From contig JALSLJ010000056.1 in assembly GCA_026988315.1 (NCBI GenBank), positions 1-64,000 of the forward strand: DNA of 64,000 bases, in the 5' to 3' direction. Of this stretch, positions 25,884-34,837 are shown in pieces (within the stretch, counting starts at the first letter, position 1; each line of letters begins with the position of its first letter). Source of the stretch: Sulfurimonas sp. (GTDB lineage: Bacteria; Campylobacterota; Campylobacteria; Campylobacterales; Sulfurimonadaceae). The position numbers were made by a program, and so were the translations under genes. The notes below the pieces were generated by a model, which saw nothing but the letters and a program-made list of their open reading frames with translations, was not told the origin of the DNA and did no database searches.

Positions 25884-27791
25884 TTATTTGAAAAGTTCAT
25901 CTTTTGTTTTTAAATAGGCTTCTGGCTTTGATATGAAGTATCCCTGCATAAAATCTATCTCCACCTCTAATAATTTTTCATAAACCTCTTTTGAGTGAAC
26001 AAATTCTGCAACTGTTTTCATATCACTCTGTTGTGCAAAATGGATGATACTTTTAACAACTTTAAAATCTTTCTCATTGGTATCTATATTTTTAATCAAA
26101 CTTCCATCTATCTTTAAATAATTAGCTTCTATATCTATGGTTGTTTTAAAATTAGAATAACCACTTCCAAAGTCATCTATAGAAACTTTTGCATGAAGAG
26201 AATGTAGCAAATTGATTTTTTCTTTAAAAAGTTCTATATTATCAATCTCGTCACTCTCCAATATTTCAAAGGTAATTCTTGATGCCAAATCTTTGTTTTC
26301 TTGTAAGGCTTTTATAATACTTGCTTCTATATCAGGGTTAGTAAGGTCACTAAAGTTAATATTTATGCTCACAGAACTTTTTAAATCTTTAAATTTATCA
26401 AAAATTATGGTCAATATTTTTTGTGTAAGTTTATAATGGATGTTAGTGTGTTTCAAACCTGGTAAAAACTGTAGAGGGGTTAATATCGTTTGATTTTTAT
26501 CTATAATTCTCACTAAAGCTTCATATTTTAAAATTTCACCAGTGTTATGGTTGTATATAGGCTGATAGTAACAAATAATTCTATTTTCCTCAAGTGATTC
26601 TTTTACATAACTAATACTCTTAACGGAACTCAGAAAAGTACTATTTTCTTTTTCATCAAAACATACAACTCTATTTCTTCCATCTTTTTTTGCTATATAG
26701 AGCATCTTATCCGCTGTTTTTATAGCTTCATAAAGATTTTTTTCTAAAGCTGGATATTTACTCAGCCCTATTGATACGCTTAGCTTTAATTCATGGGTAT
26801 CATAGATAAATTCCTCTTCACTAATCGCCCTTCTAATTCTCTCACATACCTCTATAGAAACTTCTTTTTCGTTACGATTATAAATAAGAAGAAGAAACTC
26901 CTCACCTCCATACCTCACTAAAATATCGCTATCTCTAATCTGCTCTTTAAATATTTTTGTCGCTTTTGAAAGTACATAGTCCCCTGCTTTATGCCCATAT
27001 GTATCATTTACAGATTTAAACCTGTCTAAATCAAGCATCGCTATACTATAGTGCTGAAGATTAAGCATAGGGGAGATCTCTTTGAGGTAGTTCCTATTAA
27101 AAGTATTTGTTAGCGAATCTGTAAATATTTTTTTTCTTGTGATGAAATAGTGAAAAATCTGTGTAATATTCATAATTACAAGAAGTAAAACAGAGATAAT
27201 CAAAATTATAAAAAAAGTCTCTAAGGGTTTAATAGACTCTAGTATAATTTTTTGTATATTTGTTGTTACATCTACATTAAATATACCAATCACCTCACCA
27301 TTGCTTCTAATTGGATGCAGATATGTTAAATATAAATTTTCAATATCATGCTGTTTTATTACTTGTGCTTTTTTAGTTTTATAGACCTTAAAGTATTTAT
27401 CGTCATTTACATCAAACTTTTGGTTAAAACTACTCTTATCTTCGGTTGAAGCATCTAGTATATATCTAAACTTATCTTTTTTGTCTTTATACAAAATATA
27501 AACATATTTAACATTAGATGTGAGCATTAAAGACAAAATATGCTCATACTCGTTTCTAATGCTCTCTTGATTAAACAAAGTGACTAGCTCATCAGTTGAG
27601 CCAATATCATTTGATTTTACTATATCTATTTCTAAATTTTTAAGAACATATACTATTTGCTCTATGCTATTGTCCTCAATTCTGCTAAAAATATCCTCTT
27701 TAGCCTTGTCTATATAAAAATATATATAAACAAAGAAAACTCCCAAAAGAATCAAAAAGGACATGATAAGCAACTCTTTTAGTTTTACCAT
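25884..27791 (-). CDS. Membrane-bound GGDEF/EAL cyclic-di-GMP enzyme
   Basis: A 635-residue protein: membrane helix at about 8-26, a periplasmic sensor with cache-like features (YVYILYKDKKDKFRYILDAS, YLTYLHPIRSNGEVIGIFNVDV), a second helix at about 190-210, then GGDEF and EAL domains. The cyclase signature is GGEEF with an intact RxxD inhibition site (RDSD) five residues before it. The EAL domain keeps YEALVR, the Asn in NINFSD, DDFGSGYS, LKIDGSL and the QGY loop. Both activities therefore look possible. The gene overlaps its upstream neighbour by 7 bases, in an operon with a TonB-dependent receptor. Confidence 0.92.
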   Translation of the reverse strand: MVKLKELLIMSFLILLGVFFVYIYFYIDKAKEDIFSRIEDNSIEQIVYVLKNLEIDIVKSNDIGSTDELVTLFNQESIRNEYEHILSLMLTSNVKYVYILYKDKKDKFRYILDASTEDKSSFNQKFDVNDDKYFKVYKTKKAQVIKQHDIENLYLTYLHPIRSNGEVIGIFNVDVTTNIQKIILESIKPLETFFIILIISVLLLVIMNITQIFHYFITRKKIFTDSLTNTFNRNYLKEISPMLNLQHYSIAMLDLDRFKSVNDTYGHKAGDYVLSKATKIFKEQIRDSDILVRYGGEEFLLLIYNRNEKEVSIEVCERIRRAISEEEFIYDTHELKLSVSIGLSKYPALEKNLYEAIKTADKMLYIAKKDGRNRVVCFDEKENSTFLSSVKSISYVKESLEENRIICYYQPIYNHNTGEILKYEALVRIIDKNQTILTPLQFLPGLKHTNIHYKLTQKILTIIFDKFKDLKSSVSININFSDLTNPDIEASIIKALQENKDLASRITFEILESDEIDNIELFKEKINLLHSLHAKVSIDDFGSGYSNFKTTIDIEANYLKIDGSLIKNIDTNEKDFKVVKSIIHFAQQSDMKTVAEFVHSKEVYEKLLEVEIDFMQGYFISKPEAYLKTKDELFK

Positions 27792-28213
27792 ACTTTTTCC
27801 TCTATATATGGTTTTAATGCACTAGATGCCTCTATACTTTTTTCTTTCAATCTTGGTTCTATTAGTATTATGTTTACTCTCCCTTTTTTCCAAAACAAAG
27901 CGCCAAAACTTTGAGGTAACTCATTTAACATCTCATAACTTAACACAAAGATATGTTTATCTAAGCATCTTCTATCTATATCTGAAAAAGTTTCCAAAAT
28001 TATAAAATTTGCATCCATGCATTTTATAGAGGTTTTGTGTATTTTATTGCTCTTTATGCTCTTTAAAATATCTTTATTATCGCTCCATATCACCATCTCT
28101 TTTTCTACAACTAGGCCAGAAAAAACACTGTTGATAATTTCAGCTTTTATAATGCTACTCTCTAGTGCAAAAAGCATTGATGCTGAAAAAACAAAGCTTA
28201 TCATAAATTTCAT
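27785..28213 (-). CDS. Small periplasmic protein of the receptor/c-di-GMP operon
   Basis: A 142-residue protein with a signal peptide (MKFMISFVFSASMLFA). Two cysteines (in IKCMDANFI and RRCLDKH) could form a disulfide. The C-terminal half contains SFGALFWKKGRVNIILIEPRL, an uncharacterised pattern. The position between a TonB-dependent receptor and a sensor GGDEF/EAL protein is where YfiR/DUF4154 proteins are often found, but I do not see a convincing YfiR match. A periplasmic link between the two is a reasonable guess. Confidence 0.72.
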   Translation of the reverse strand: MKFMISFVFSASMLFALESSIIKAEIINSVFSGLVVEKEMVIWSDNKDILKSIKSNKIHKTSIKCMDANFIILETFSDIDRRCLDKHIFVLSYEMLNELPQSFGALFWKKGRVNIILIEPRLKEKSIEASSALKPYIEEKVW

Positions 28214-30066
28214 TAGAATGTGTACTCCATAGTGACTAACGCTCGCCTATCTATAGCTTGAATCTTTACATTACTGATTGGAACCTGTGTTGCTTTATCT
28301 AGCAGATTTTCACCCTTTAGTTTTATATCTATTCTTTTGCCTAAAGGGTAGATAAGACCAATGGTATAATTGTTTCCTGCAGGCATATTTATCCCATCAA
28401 AACTACGATACGACGATCTATAAATCAATTCATTATATATGTCAACTTTTCCCACCTTGTTAAACAACTGAATGTACATGCCCTCTGTTGGACTAAAGTT
28501 ATTTTTTGAATAAAGTTTAAAAAAATCTATTATAAGTTTGTTGTTTACATCGAAACTATGTTCTAGATTTGTATATACTCTTGATAAATGCTTATTATCT
28601 TTAGAGTTTACATATTGATTCTGTACTCTATCAAATACAATTGCATTTTTCTTAGTAGAGTTGCCCCCACTTAGGCTTATTTTTGTATTTTGATACTTAT
28701 ACACTAGTTCAACTGTCATGGTCTGTGTTGTAGCACTATTAAGATTTGGATTTATGTTGTAATTTGGAGAAAATGTGGTCTGTCTAAATGTTGGATATAT
28801 ATATCCTTCAATAGCGAAAACTTTTACTGAAAAACTATCATTGATTGTTGATATATATCCAGCTCTTAGTATATGGTTTATGGATGATTCGTAGTCATCT
28901 TTTGTATAATTAACTCTTGCACTTAGTGTTAATAAATTTGTATTATTTATGTTCAATAAATTTTCCGCATATCCTATAAGCATATTTTTCTTTTTTACAC
29001 CTCTAGGCAGAGACTTGTATATATTATCTAATGTAAAATCATCTATTGCAAAATTTTCATTTTTATACTGAACTCCCATTGATAATTCATTTGATTCAAA
29101 AATAAACTTTTTATCTAGCATTATATTATAAACTCTTGTTTTGACTTTAGCTTCAACACTATTTGCAATGCTATTGTCATATAATTCAATGCCATTATCA
29201 TCTACACAGTTTGAACTTAATCTCTCATGGGATATACTCAAGGTAACTGAAAGTTCATTATCAAAATATTTACTTACTGAGATATGAGCACTATTGTTTT
29301 GAACATCACCATCATCAGGTGAACTGCCCAAACCCTTAAACATATCATACCTTTCATCAATTGCTCCAATCTCTATAGTATAGCTTTTGTCTTTTGAAAA
29401 ACTAAAGTTAAACTGCCCTCGTGTGCCATCACGAGATAATTCTTTATTATTTAGAGTGTATTTTTTAAAGCTATTTTTACTAGTATCTACACTAACTAAA
29501 TATGAGTATTTACCATTTTGTCTTGCATCAATAGCACGAGCATTTACACCTCCTATGCTGTCAAAAGATATTTGAGTAGAAGTTCCATTTTCTCGGGAGG
29601 GGTCTTTAGTGTAAAGTTTTATAACTGTATTTGCTGGTTCATTTCCAAAAGTAACCGAATTACTTGCTTGATAGATTTCAATATGGTCTATAAAATATAA
29701 ACTCATTTTACCATATTGCGTAAGAGCATTCCCTAAAGTAGCAGAGTTAAGTTCGTGTTTATTAATAAAAATTTTAACATTACTTTCTAGCACTTGATCA
29801 CTTCCCGACTTTACAAGAGTTGTCATACCATTTGGCGTCACCTGTAGAGTATAAGTACGAAGTGTTTTTAAAATATCATTAAGTGAGTATGCTTGCATCT
29901 TATCTAAGTCACTGCGGGAGAAAACTATCACATTACCAGCACTCTCTTTTTTACTCTTTAAGTAAAGTGCTTGAGATTTTTCATATTTTTGCAATAAACT
30001 ATCTAATTTTACCTCATCTGAATACAAGACACTTATAAGTAAAATATATAAAAGTAAAATTCTCAA
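28213..30066 (-). CDS. TonB-dependent outer-membrane receptor
   Basis: A 617-residue exported protein (signal ending near VLYSDE). The plug domain covers about residues 40-150 (NVIVFSRSDLDKMQAYSLND, KIFINKHELN, IDHIEIYQASNSVTFGNEPA). A beta-barrel follows, ending with an aromatic strand (RRALVTMEYTF) suited to BAM insertion. No clear TonB box is seen at the N-terminus. The substrate is unknown. It leads a three-gene operon (stop and next start share one base) with the periplasmic protein and the GGDEF/EAL enzyme. Confidence 0.85.
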   Translation of the reverse strand: MRILLLYILLISVLYSDEVKLDSLLQKYEKSQALYLKSKKESAGNVIVFSRSDLDKMQAYSLNDILKTLRTYTLQVTPNGMTTLVKSGSDQVLESNVKIFINKHELNSATLGNALTQYGKMSLYFIDHIEIYQASNSVTFGNEPANTVIKLYTKDPSRENGTSTQISFDSIGGVNARAIDARQNGKYSYLVSVDTSKNSFKKYTLNNKELSRDGTRGQFNFSFSKDKSYTIEIGAIDERYDMFKGLGSSPDDGDVQNNSAHISVSKYFDNELSVTLSISHERLSSNCVDDNGIELYDNSIANSVEAKVKTRVYNIMLDKKFIFESNELSMGVQYKNENFAIDDFTLDNIYKSLPRGVKKKNMLIGYAENLLNINNTNLLTLSARVNYTKDDYESSINHILRAGYISTINDSFSVKVFAIEGYIYPTFRQTTFSPNYNINPNLNSATTQTMTVELVYKYQNTKISLSGGNSTKKNAIVFDRVQNQYVNSKDNKHLSRVYTNLEHSFDVNNKLIIDFFKLYSKNNFSPTEGMYIQLFNKVGKVDIYNELIYRSSYRSFDGINMPAGNNYTIGLIYPLGKRIDIKLKGENLLDKATQVPISNVKIQAIDRRALVTMEYTF

Positions 30067-30131
30067 TAACGCACCTTTAGCTGTAAATATAATTTACTCT
30101 AATCCAAATCTACTTAGTATGTGCTTAAAAA

Positions 30132-30707
30132 CTATTTTAAACTAGCATCAGCTAATGTTAAACATAAAATTGGATTCTTTTTTTGCTCTTTCATGGATGC
30201 CACCGCTTGATTCAAAGTAAAACCAGTAGTTATAATATCATCAACTAAAATCACATCTTGCTCTTTAAATTTGTTTACACTAAATTCTCTTGGATGTAGC
30301 AATCTAAACTCCTTACTTTTCCCAGAATATGAAATCCTATTTTTAGCTCGTAATTTATTAAAATATGGTTTTATAAACTCACTCTTTAGTTCTCTGTTTA
30401 AGATTGCTGTGTGCGAATAACCATTATGAATATGGTCATCCACTGCGATAGATGCTACGGAATATTGAAATTTAAAATTCTGTATAAATTTTTTAAAACT
30501 ATTTTTGGCTAATATTGAATATATATAATAGCCCAAGTCTGTATGTTTAGTGTGGAGCAAATCTTTAATCTCACTATATTTATAAAAGGAGATAACTTCG
30601 ATATTATTAAAAATTTTTCTTTTGTAGATAGAAGGGGTTAAAAAGGTTTCTTGACAAGGTGAGCAGATGTGCCAAAAGGATAAGCTTTCACACACCATAC
30701 ATCTCAT
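30132..30707 (-). CDS. ComF-family phosphoribosyltransferase-like protein
   Basis: A 191-residue protein with an N-terminal four-Cys zinc-finger pattern (CMVC and CSPC) and a C-terminal phosphoribosyltransferase domain with the PRPP loop VILVDDIITTG. ComF proteins act in DNA uptake and handling of incoming DNA; the chemistry is unknown. The gene begins 1 base after the lepA stop, so it shares that transcript. Confidence 0.88.
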   Translation of the reverse strand: MRCMVCESLSFWHICSPCQETFLTPSIYKRKIFNNIEVISFYKYSEIKDLLHTKHTDLGYYIYSILAKNSFKKFIQNFKFQYSVASIAVDDHIHNGYSHTAILNRELKSEFIKPYFNKLRAKNRISYSGKSKEFRLLHPREFSVNKFKEQDVILVDDIITTGFTLNQAVASMKEQKKNPILCLTLADASLK

Positions 30708-30708
30708 T

Positions 30709-32499
30709 TTAATCCATTTTTAGAACTGACATAAAGGCTTCTTGTGGAAGCTGTACTTTTCCTATAGATTTCATCCGCTTTTTACCCGCTTTTTGTTTTT
30801 CAAGTAGTTTTCTTTTACGAGTGATATCACCACCATAACATTTAGCTGTAACATTTTTACCCATAGATTTTACAGTTTCGCGTGCAATAATTTGAGAACC
30901 TAAAGATGCTTGAACGGCTACTTCAAAAAGTTGTCTCGGGATTTGTTCTTTCATATTTTTAACCAAAACTCTACCGCGAGATAAGGCTTGAGTGCGAGGA
31001 ACAACGATACTTAGTGCATCAACTGCTTCCCCTGCTACTTTAATATCAAGCTTTACAAGATCGCCAACTTTAAAGTCTATAGGATCATAATCAAAAGAGG
31101 CATACCCTTTTGAGATAGATTTTAAGGTATCGTAAAAATCCATAACTATCTCATTCATAGGTATCTCGTACTCGAGCATAACTCGATCTTCATTGAGATA
31201 AGTCATCTTTGTTTGAGTACCCCTTTTGCTAACTAAAAGAGTGATAATATTTCCAAGATATTCTGCAGGTGTGATTACAGTTGCTCTCACATAAGGCTCT
31301 TTTATATAGTCTATCTTTTGCACGGGTGGAAGCTGTGAAGGGTTTTGAACTAAAATCATCTCCCCATTTGTAAGATATACTTCATAAACAACGGAGGGTG
31401 CAGAGGCAATTAAGTCTAGATTAAATTCCCTCTCAAGTCGCTCTTTTATAACCTCCATATGAAGCATCCCTAAAAATCCAACGCGAAATCCAAAACCTAG
31501 TGCTACCGATGTTTCAGGCTCATAAGACAAAGAACTATCATTTAAGCGAAGCTTATCTAAAGCATCTCTTAGGTCTTCAAACTTATCTGTATCTATTGGA
31601 TAAATTCCTGCAAATACAAAAGGTTTTGCTGGTTCGTAGTCTCCCACAGGCTCTGGCGTTGGATTTTTGGCATCTGTAATTGTGTCACCAACATTTACTA
31701 CGCTCACCTCTTTAAGTCCAAGAACAACTACCCCTATCTCTCCACACTCTATGGTATTTGTTTTAATCTTTTTCATTGGATGGGGATACATTAGGTCTAA
31801 GATTTGATGCTCTTCATTATTACTCATGAGTTTGATATTTTGACCTTTTTTAACCTGCCCATCAAATACACGAACCAATGCTAAAGCACCTAAGTACTGG
31901 TCAAACCACGAGTCATAAATGATAGCCTTGGTTGTAGCTTCAGGATCTCCAACTGGAGCGGGAACTCTATCTACAATAGCATCAATTAGCTCTCTTATAC
32001 CAATACCAGTTTTTGCACTTACTAAACAAGCATCTGTCGCATCTATCCCTATGGAGGTTTCTATCTCTTCAGCTACTTTATCAGGATCAGCGGCAGGCAA
32101 GTCAATTTTATTTATAACAGGGATAAGCTCTAAATCATTATCTAAAGCTAGATACACATTTGCGATAGTTTGAGCTTCTACACCTTGAGCAGCATCAACA
32201 ATAAGTAGAGCACCATCGGAAGAGGCAAGTGATTTGCTTACTTCATAAGAGAAATCAACATGACCAGGTGTGTCTATAAGATTGAGTATATAATGCTCAC
32301 CATCTTTTACATAATCTAAACGAACAGACTGAGCTTTAATGGTGATACCACGCTCTTGTTCGATATCCATCGTATCCATCATCTGTGTACTCATTTCACG
32401 CTCAGTTACTGACCCACATTCTTGGATTATTCTGTCCGCTAATGTACTTTTACCATGATCTATGTGAGCAATGATAGAAAAGTTTCTAATATTTTTCAA
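30709..32499 (-). CDS. lepA: Elongation factor 4 (LepA)
   Basis: A 596-residue translational GTPase that back-translocates or helps restart stalled ribosomes. It has the G1 loop [14 protein letters not shown]3 DTPGHVDF and G4 NKIDLP, EF-G-like domains II, III and V, and the LepA-specific C-terminal domain ([22 protein letters not shown] region). Confidence 0.97.
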   Translation of the reverse strand: MKNIRNFSIIAHIDHGKSTLADRIIQECGSVTEREMSTQMMDTMDIEQERGITIKAQSVRLDYVKDGEHYILNLIDTPGHVDFSYEVSKSLASSDGALLIVDAAQGVEAQTIANVYLALDNDLELIPVINKIDLPAADPDKVAEEIETSIGIDATDACLVSAKTGIGIRELIDAIVDRVPAPVGDPEATTKAIIYDSWFDQYLGALALVRVFDGQVKKGQNIKLMSNNEEHQILDLMYPHPMKKIKTNTIECGEIGVVVLGLKEVSVVNVGDTITDAKNPTPEPVGDYEPAKPFVFAGIYPIDTDKFEDLRDALDKLRLNDSSLSYEPETSVALGFGFRVGFLGMLHMEVIKERLEREFNLDLIASAPSVVYEVYLTNGEMILVQNPSQLPPVQKIDYIKEPYVRATVITPAEYLGNIITLLVSKRGTQTKMTYLNEDRVMLEYEIPMNEIVMDFYDTLKSISKGYASFDYDPIDFKVGDLVKLDIKVAGEAVDALSIVVPRTQALSRGRVLVKNMKEQIPRQLFEVAVQASLGSQIIARETVKSMGKNVTAKCYGGDITRKRKLLEKQKAGKKRMKSIGKVQLPQEAFMSVLKMD

Positions 32500-32567
32500 A
32501 AAAATGTCCTATTTAAAATAATTATTGAGATTATACAAAAATTGTTCTTTTTTTGTTGTTAACTTAT

Positions 32568-33251
32568 CTAAATATTGAGCTTATCAAGAAGTTTGTTAAA
32601 ATTTTTTATATGTATTTTCTTTCTTGAGAGTTCAATAATCCCATCTTGTTTCAGTTTTTGCAAGCTTCTATTTAACACTTTCCTGACTGTACCAATCATC
32701 GCAGCTATATCATCATGTTTTAAGTTGTCAATTACCCTTAATGTTGCTTTGCCATCTTTCATATATGTATAATTTGTAAATAGTTGAACCACTCTTTGAT
32801 AAACATCATAAAAAGAGAGGCTTACCGCTAAGGCTTCCATTGATTTTAATTGCCCTGCAAGATATGCATAAAAAAATTGTCTAAAAGAGCTATCTTCTAA
32901 AATCATAGTTTTAACATCTTCTAAGGGAAGACTAATAAGCTCTGCATCTTCTAAAACCTCTGAAATATACTCTCTTTTTGAGCCATCTAGCAGTGATACC
33001 ACATCAAACATATCTCCACGCGACAACAAGTATAGAGTCTGCTCCTTCGAGGTGTTGAAGTCAAGCTGATAGATTTTAATTTTACCACTCATAATAAAAT
33101 AAAAAAAATTGTTTGTGTCAACACTATTTAAAGGATCTTCCCCTTTTTTGAAATGTATCTTTTTTTGATTTTTAGATACTTGGGGAAGTTTATTAATTTC
33201 TTTAAAAATTAAATTTTGTTCATTTGGTTGTTTCAGTATTAAATTGCTCAT
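32568..33251 (-). CDS. Crp/Fnr-family transcriptional regulator
   Basis: A 227-residue protein with an N-terminal cyclic-nucleotide-binding-type beta roll (about 35-115: FFYFIMSGKIKIYQ, LSRGDMFDVVSLLDG), a dimer helix at about 120-160, and a C-terminal winged helix (about 165-227). The recognition helix reads TVRKVLNRSLQKL, so Lys replaces the Glu that reads canonical CRP/FNR half-sites. No N-terminal Cys cluster for iron-sulfur is present. It is the last gene of the small heat-shock operon (18-base gap). It is the obvious candidate to bind the GCTAC-N4-GTAGC dyad (inference). Confidence 0.88.
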   Translation of the reverse strand: MSNLILKQPNEQNLIFKEINKLPQVSKNQKKIHFKKGEDPLNSVDTNNFFYFIMSGKIKIYQLDFNTSKEQTLYLLSRGDMFDVVSLLDGSKREYISEVLEDAELISLPLEDVKTMILEDSSFRQFFYAYLAGQLKSMEALAVSLSFYDVYQRVVQLFTNYTYMKDGKATLRVIDNLKHDDIAAMIGTVRKVLNRSLQKLKQDGIIELSRKKIHIKNFNKLLDKLNI

Positions 33252-33269
33252 ATAGCATGATATATGAAT

Positions 33270-33785
33270 TTAATTAATCTGTAAAACCTTTACACCATTT
33301 TTAGTGGATTTTTTCATATCTTTTGCAACTTTTATACTTAAAATCCCATCTTTATAACTAACATCTATTTTTGTGCTGTCAATATCATCAGGTAATGATA
33401 TACTTCTATTAAAAGAGCCATAGTGACGCTCCTGTCTTATGACGCCATCTTTTTCCTCTTTATTGTATTCATCACGAACACCACTAACATTTAAGATGTT
33501 TTTTTGCGAAAGAGTGACTTTTATATTTTTTTTATCCACTCCAGGCAATTCAAATTTTAAAATATACGAATCCTTGCTCTCAATCATATCAAACTTAGGA
33601 TAGGCAGAGAACACCCTATTCATACCCAATCCATTAAAGCTTCTATCGTTAAAAAAATGCTCTATTTGCTTTTGAAAATCGTTATAAAATCTTTCATGAG
33701 AGTCATCATTTAATACTAATGAACTTGCACTCAGAGAACCCGTTAATAAAATCGATGATAACAATAAAAATAATTTAGCTTTCAT
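33270..33785 (-). CDS. Hsp20-family protein with signal peptide (periplasmic small heat-shock protein)
   Basis: A 171-residue protein starting with a Sec signal (MKAKLFLLLSSILLTGSLSA, cleavage after Ala20), followed by a full alpha-crystallin domain (about 70-160) with YILKFELPGVDKKNIKVTL, RHYGSFNRSISLPDDID and VSYKDGILSIKVAK, and a short tail. Small heat-shock proteins are ATP-independent holdases, nearly always cytoplasmic; an exported one is uncommon. It is the third hsp20 gene in the operon, 9 bases after the second. Confidence 0.88.
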   Translation of the reverse strand: MKAKLFLLLSSILLTGSLSASSLVLNDDSHERFYNDFQKQIEHFFNDRSFNGLGMNRVFSAYPKFDMIESKDSYILKFELPGVDKKNIKVTLSQKNILNVSGVRDEYNKEEKDGVIRQERHYGSFNRSISLPDDIDSTKIDVSYKDGILSIKVAKDMKKSTKNGVKVLQIN

Positions 33786-33794
33786 GACTCGCTC

Positions 33795-34220
33795 CTATTT
33801 TATGGATATATTTTTCGCTTTAGCTTTTTTTGTTTTTTGTAACTCTATTACGAGTCTTCCGTCCTCTAGTGATGCTTCAACTTTATCAGTATCTACACTA
33901 TCAGGAAGAGCATATCTTCTCTCAAATTTCCCAAAAGAACTTTCACAGATATAATAGTCCTCTCTGCTCAACTCTTTTTGATACTTTCTAATTGCACTAA
34001 CTACTAAGATTCCATCTTCAACTTTTATGTCGATATCCTCTTTTTTTACACCAGGTAAATCAACCTCTAAATGAAAACTACTATCTTCTTTTTTCGCAAG
34101 ATTCGAAAATGGAAGGTGAGAAGCTAAGTTATCAAATGTATCTACCACTTTAGAAGCAACAACCTCAGCACCTTTTTCTATTTCAGAACCTATTTTTTTT
34201 GCACTTTTTACAATATCCAT
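33795..34220 (-). CDS. Small heat-shock protein (Hsp20), second copy
   Basis: A 141-residue protein. The N-terminal 50 residues are amphipathic (VKSAKKIGSEIEKGAEVVAS) and unlike the neighbours. The alpha-crystallin domain has FHLEVDLPGVKKEDIDIKV, SSFGKFERRYALPDSVD and LEDGRLVIELQK. It ends ISIK, an I-x-I/K-like tail for oligomer contact. It lies in the middle of the three-copy tandem, 10 bases after the first. The N-terminal helix may direct it to membranes. Confidence 0.92.
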   Translation of the reverse strand: MDIVKSAKKIGSEIEKGAEVVASKVVDTFDNLASHLPFSNLAKKEDSSFHLEVDLPGVKKEDIDIKVEDGILVVSAIRKYQKELSREDYYICESSFGKFERRYALPDSVDTDKVEASLEDGRLVIELQKTKKAKAKNISIK

Positions 34221-34230
34221 AACAGCCTCC

Positions 34231-34680
34231 TTATTTAATCTCTATTTTTTTAACTTTATCAACTTTAGCACTTTCTAACTTTGGCACAATCACTTCCAAA
34301 ACACCATCTTGAGATTGGGCATGTATATTTTCTACATCTGCATCTTCTGGAATAGAAAAAGAGCGTGTAAATGAACCGAAACTACTCTCTACTTTATAGT
34401 AATTTTCCTCTTTTATCTCCTCTTTAAGTTTTCTTTCCCCAGATATTATTAAAGTTGAATCTTCAACTTGAATCTTAATATCATCCTTTTTAACTCCTGG
34501 TAAATCTACCTCGATATGGTAAGCAAACTCCCCTTCTCTTGTATTTATTGTTGGAGAGAAATCACCTTTAAAACTTATTTCCTTTTCCTGATTTATCCCA
34601 TCAAGCATAGTATTTAACAAATCAAAACCTCTTCTAAACTCTCTCATTTGATTGCTTGGATTATATCTTGTAATTAACAT
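34231..34680 (-). CDS. Small heat-shock protein (Hsp20), first copy
   Basis: A 149-residue cytoplasmic holdase of the bacterial class A type. The N-terminus is MLITRYNPSNQMREFRRGFD. The alpha-crystallin domain has YHIEVDLPGVKKDDIKIQV, SSFGSFTRSFSIPEDAD and QDGVLEVIVPK. It ends in KKIEIK, containing the conserved I-x-I tail. AAGGAG lies just before the ATG. It is the first gene of the operon hsp20-hsp20-hsp20-crp/fnr. Confidence 0.95.
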   Translation of the reverse strand: MLITRYNPSNQMREFRRGFDLLNTMLDGINQEKEISFKGDFSPTINTREGEFAYHIEVDLPGVKKDDIKIQVEDSTLIISGERKLKEEIKEENYYKVESSFGSFTRSFSIPEDADVENIHAQSQDGVLEVIVPKLESAKVDKVKKIEIK

Positions 34681-34715
34681 GGCTAACTCCTTAAATATTT
34701 TTTATTTATGCTGTA

Positions 34716-34721
34716 ATTATA
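34716..34721 (-). promoter_or_regulatory. -10 box of the hsp20 operon
   Basis: TATAAT on the reverse strand, 35 bases before the first hsp20 ATG; the dyad at 34744-34757 lies 22 bases upstream, as at dnaK. Confidence 0.55.
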
Positions 34722-34743
34722 AAGGATTTTTTTCAGAAGTTTT

Positions 34744-34757
34744 GCCACCTAAGTAGC
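34744..34757. promoter_or_regulatory. Imperfect palindrome upstream of hsp20 (candidate activator site)
   Basis: On the reverse strand it reads GCTACTTAGGTGGC, differing at two positions from the perfect dyad upstream of dnaK and at the same 22-base distance from its -10 box. Confidence 0.55.
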
Positions 34758-34782
34758 AGAGTGAGTTAATATTAAGTGGAAC

Positions 34783-34816
34783 AGAAACAATATAGCAAAA
34801 TCACTATATTGTTTCT
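34783..34816 (-). terminator. Hairpin downstream of prs
   Basis: A 13-bp perfect stem built on GAAACAATATAG/CTATATTGTTTC with an 8-base loop, 21 bases after the prs stop. It separates prs from the hsp20 promoter. The T-rich tail is weak, so it may be a 3'-end stabiliser. Confidence 0.55.
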
Positions 34817-34837
34817 AAAAATTTGTAGTTTATTCTT

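Noticed and set aside
30107-30121. CTACTTAG motif upstream of the TonB receptor as a third GCTAC-type site
   Set aside because: The half-sites are separated by three bases rather than four and the distance to any -10 box differs from dnaK and hsp20.
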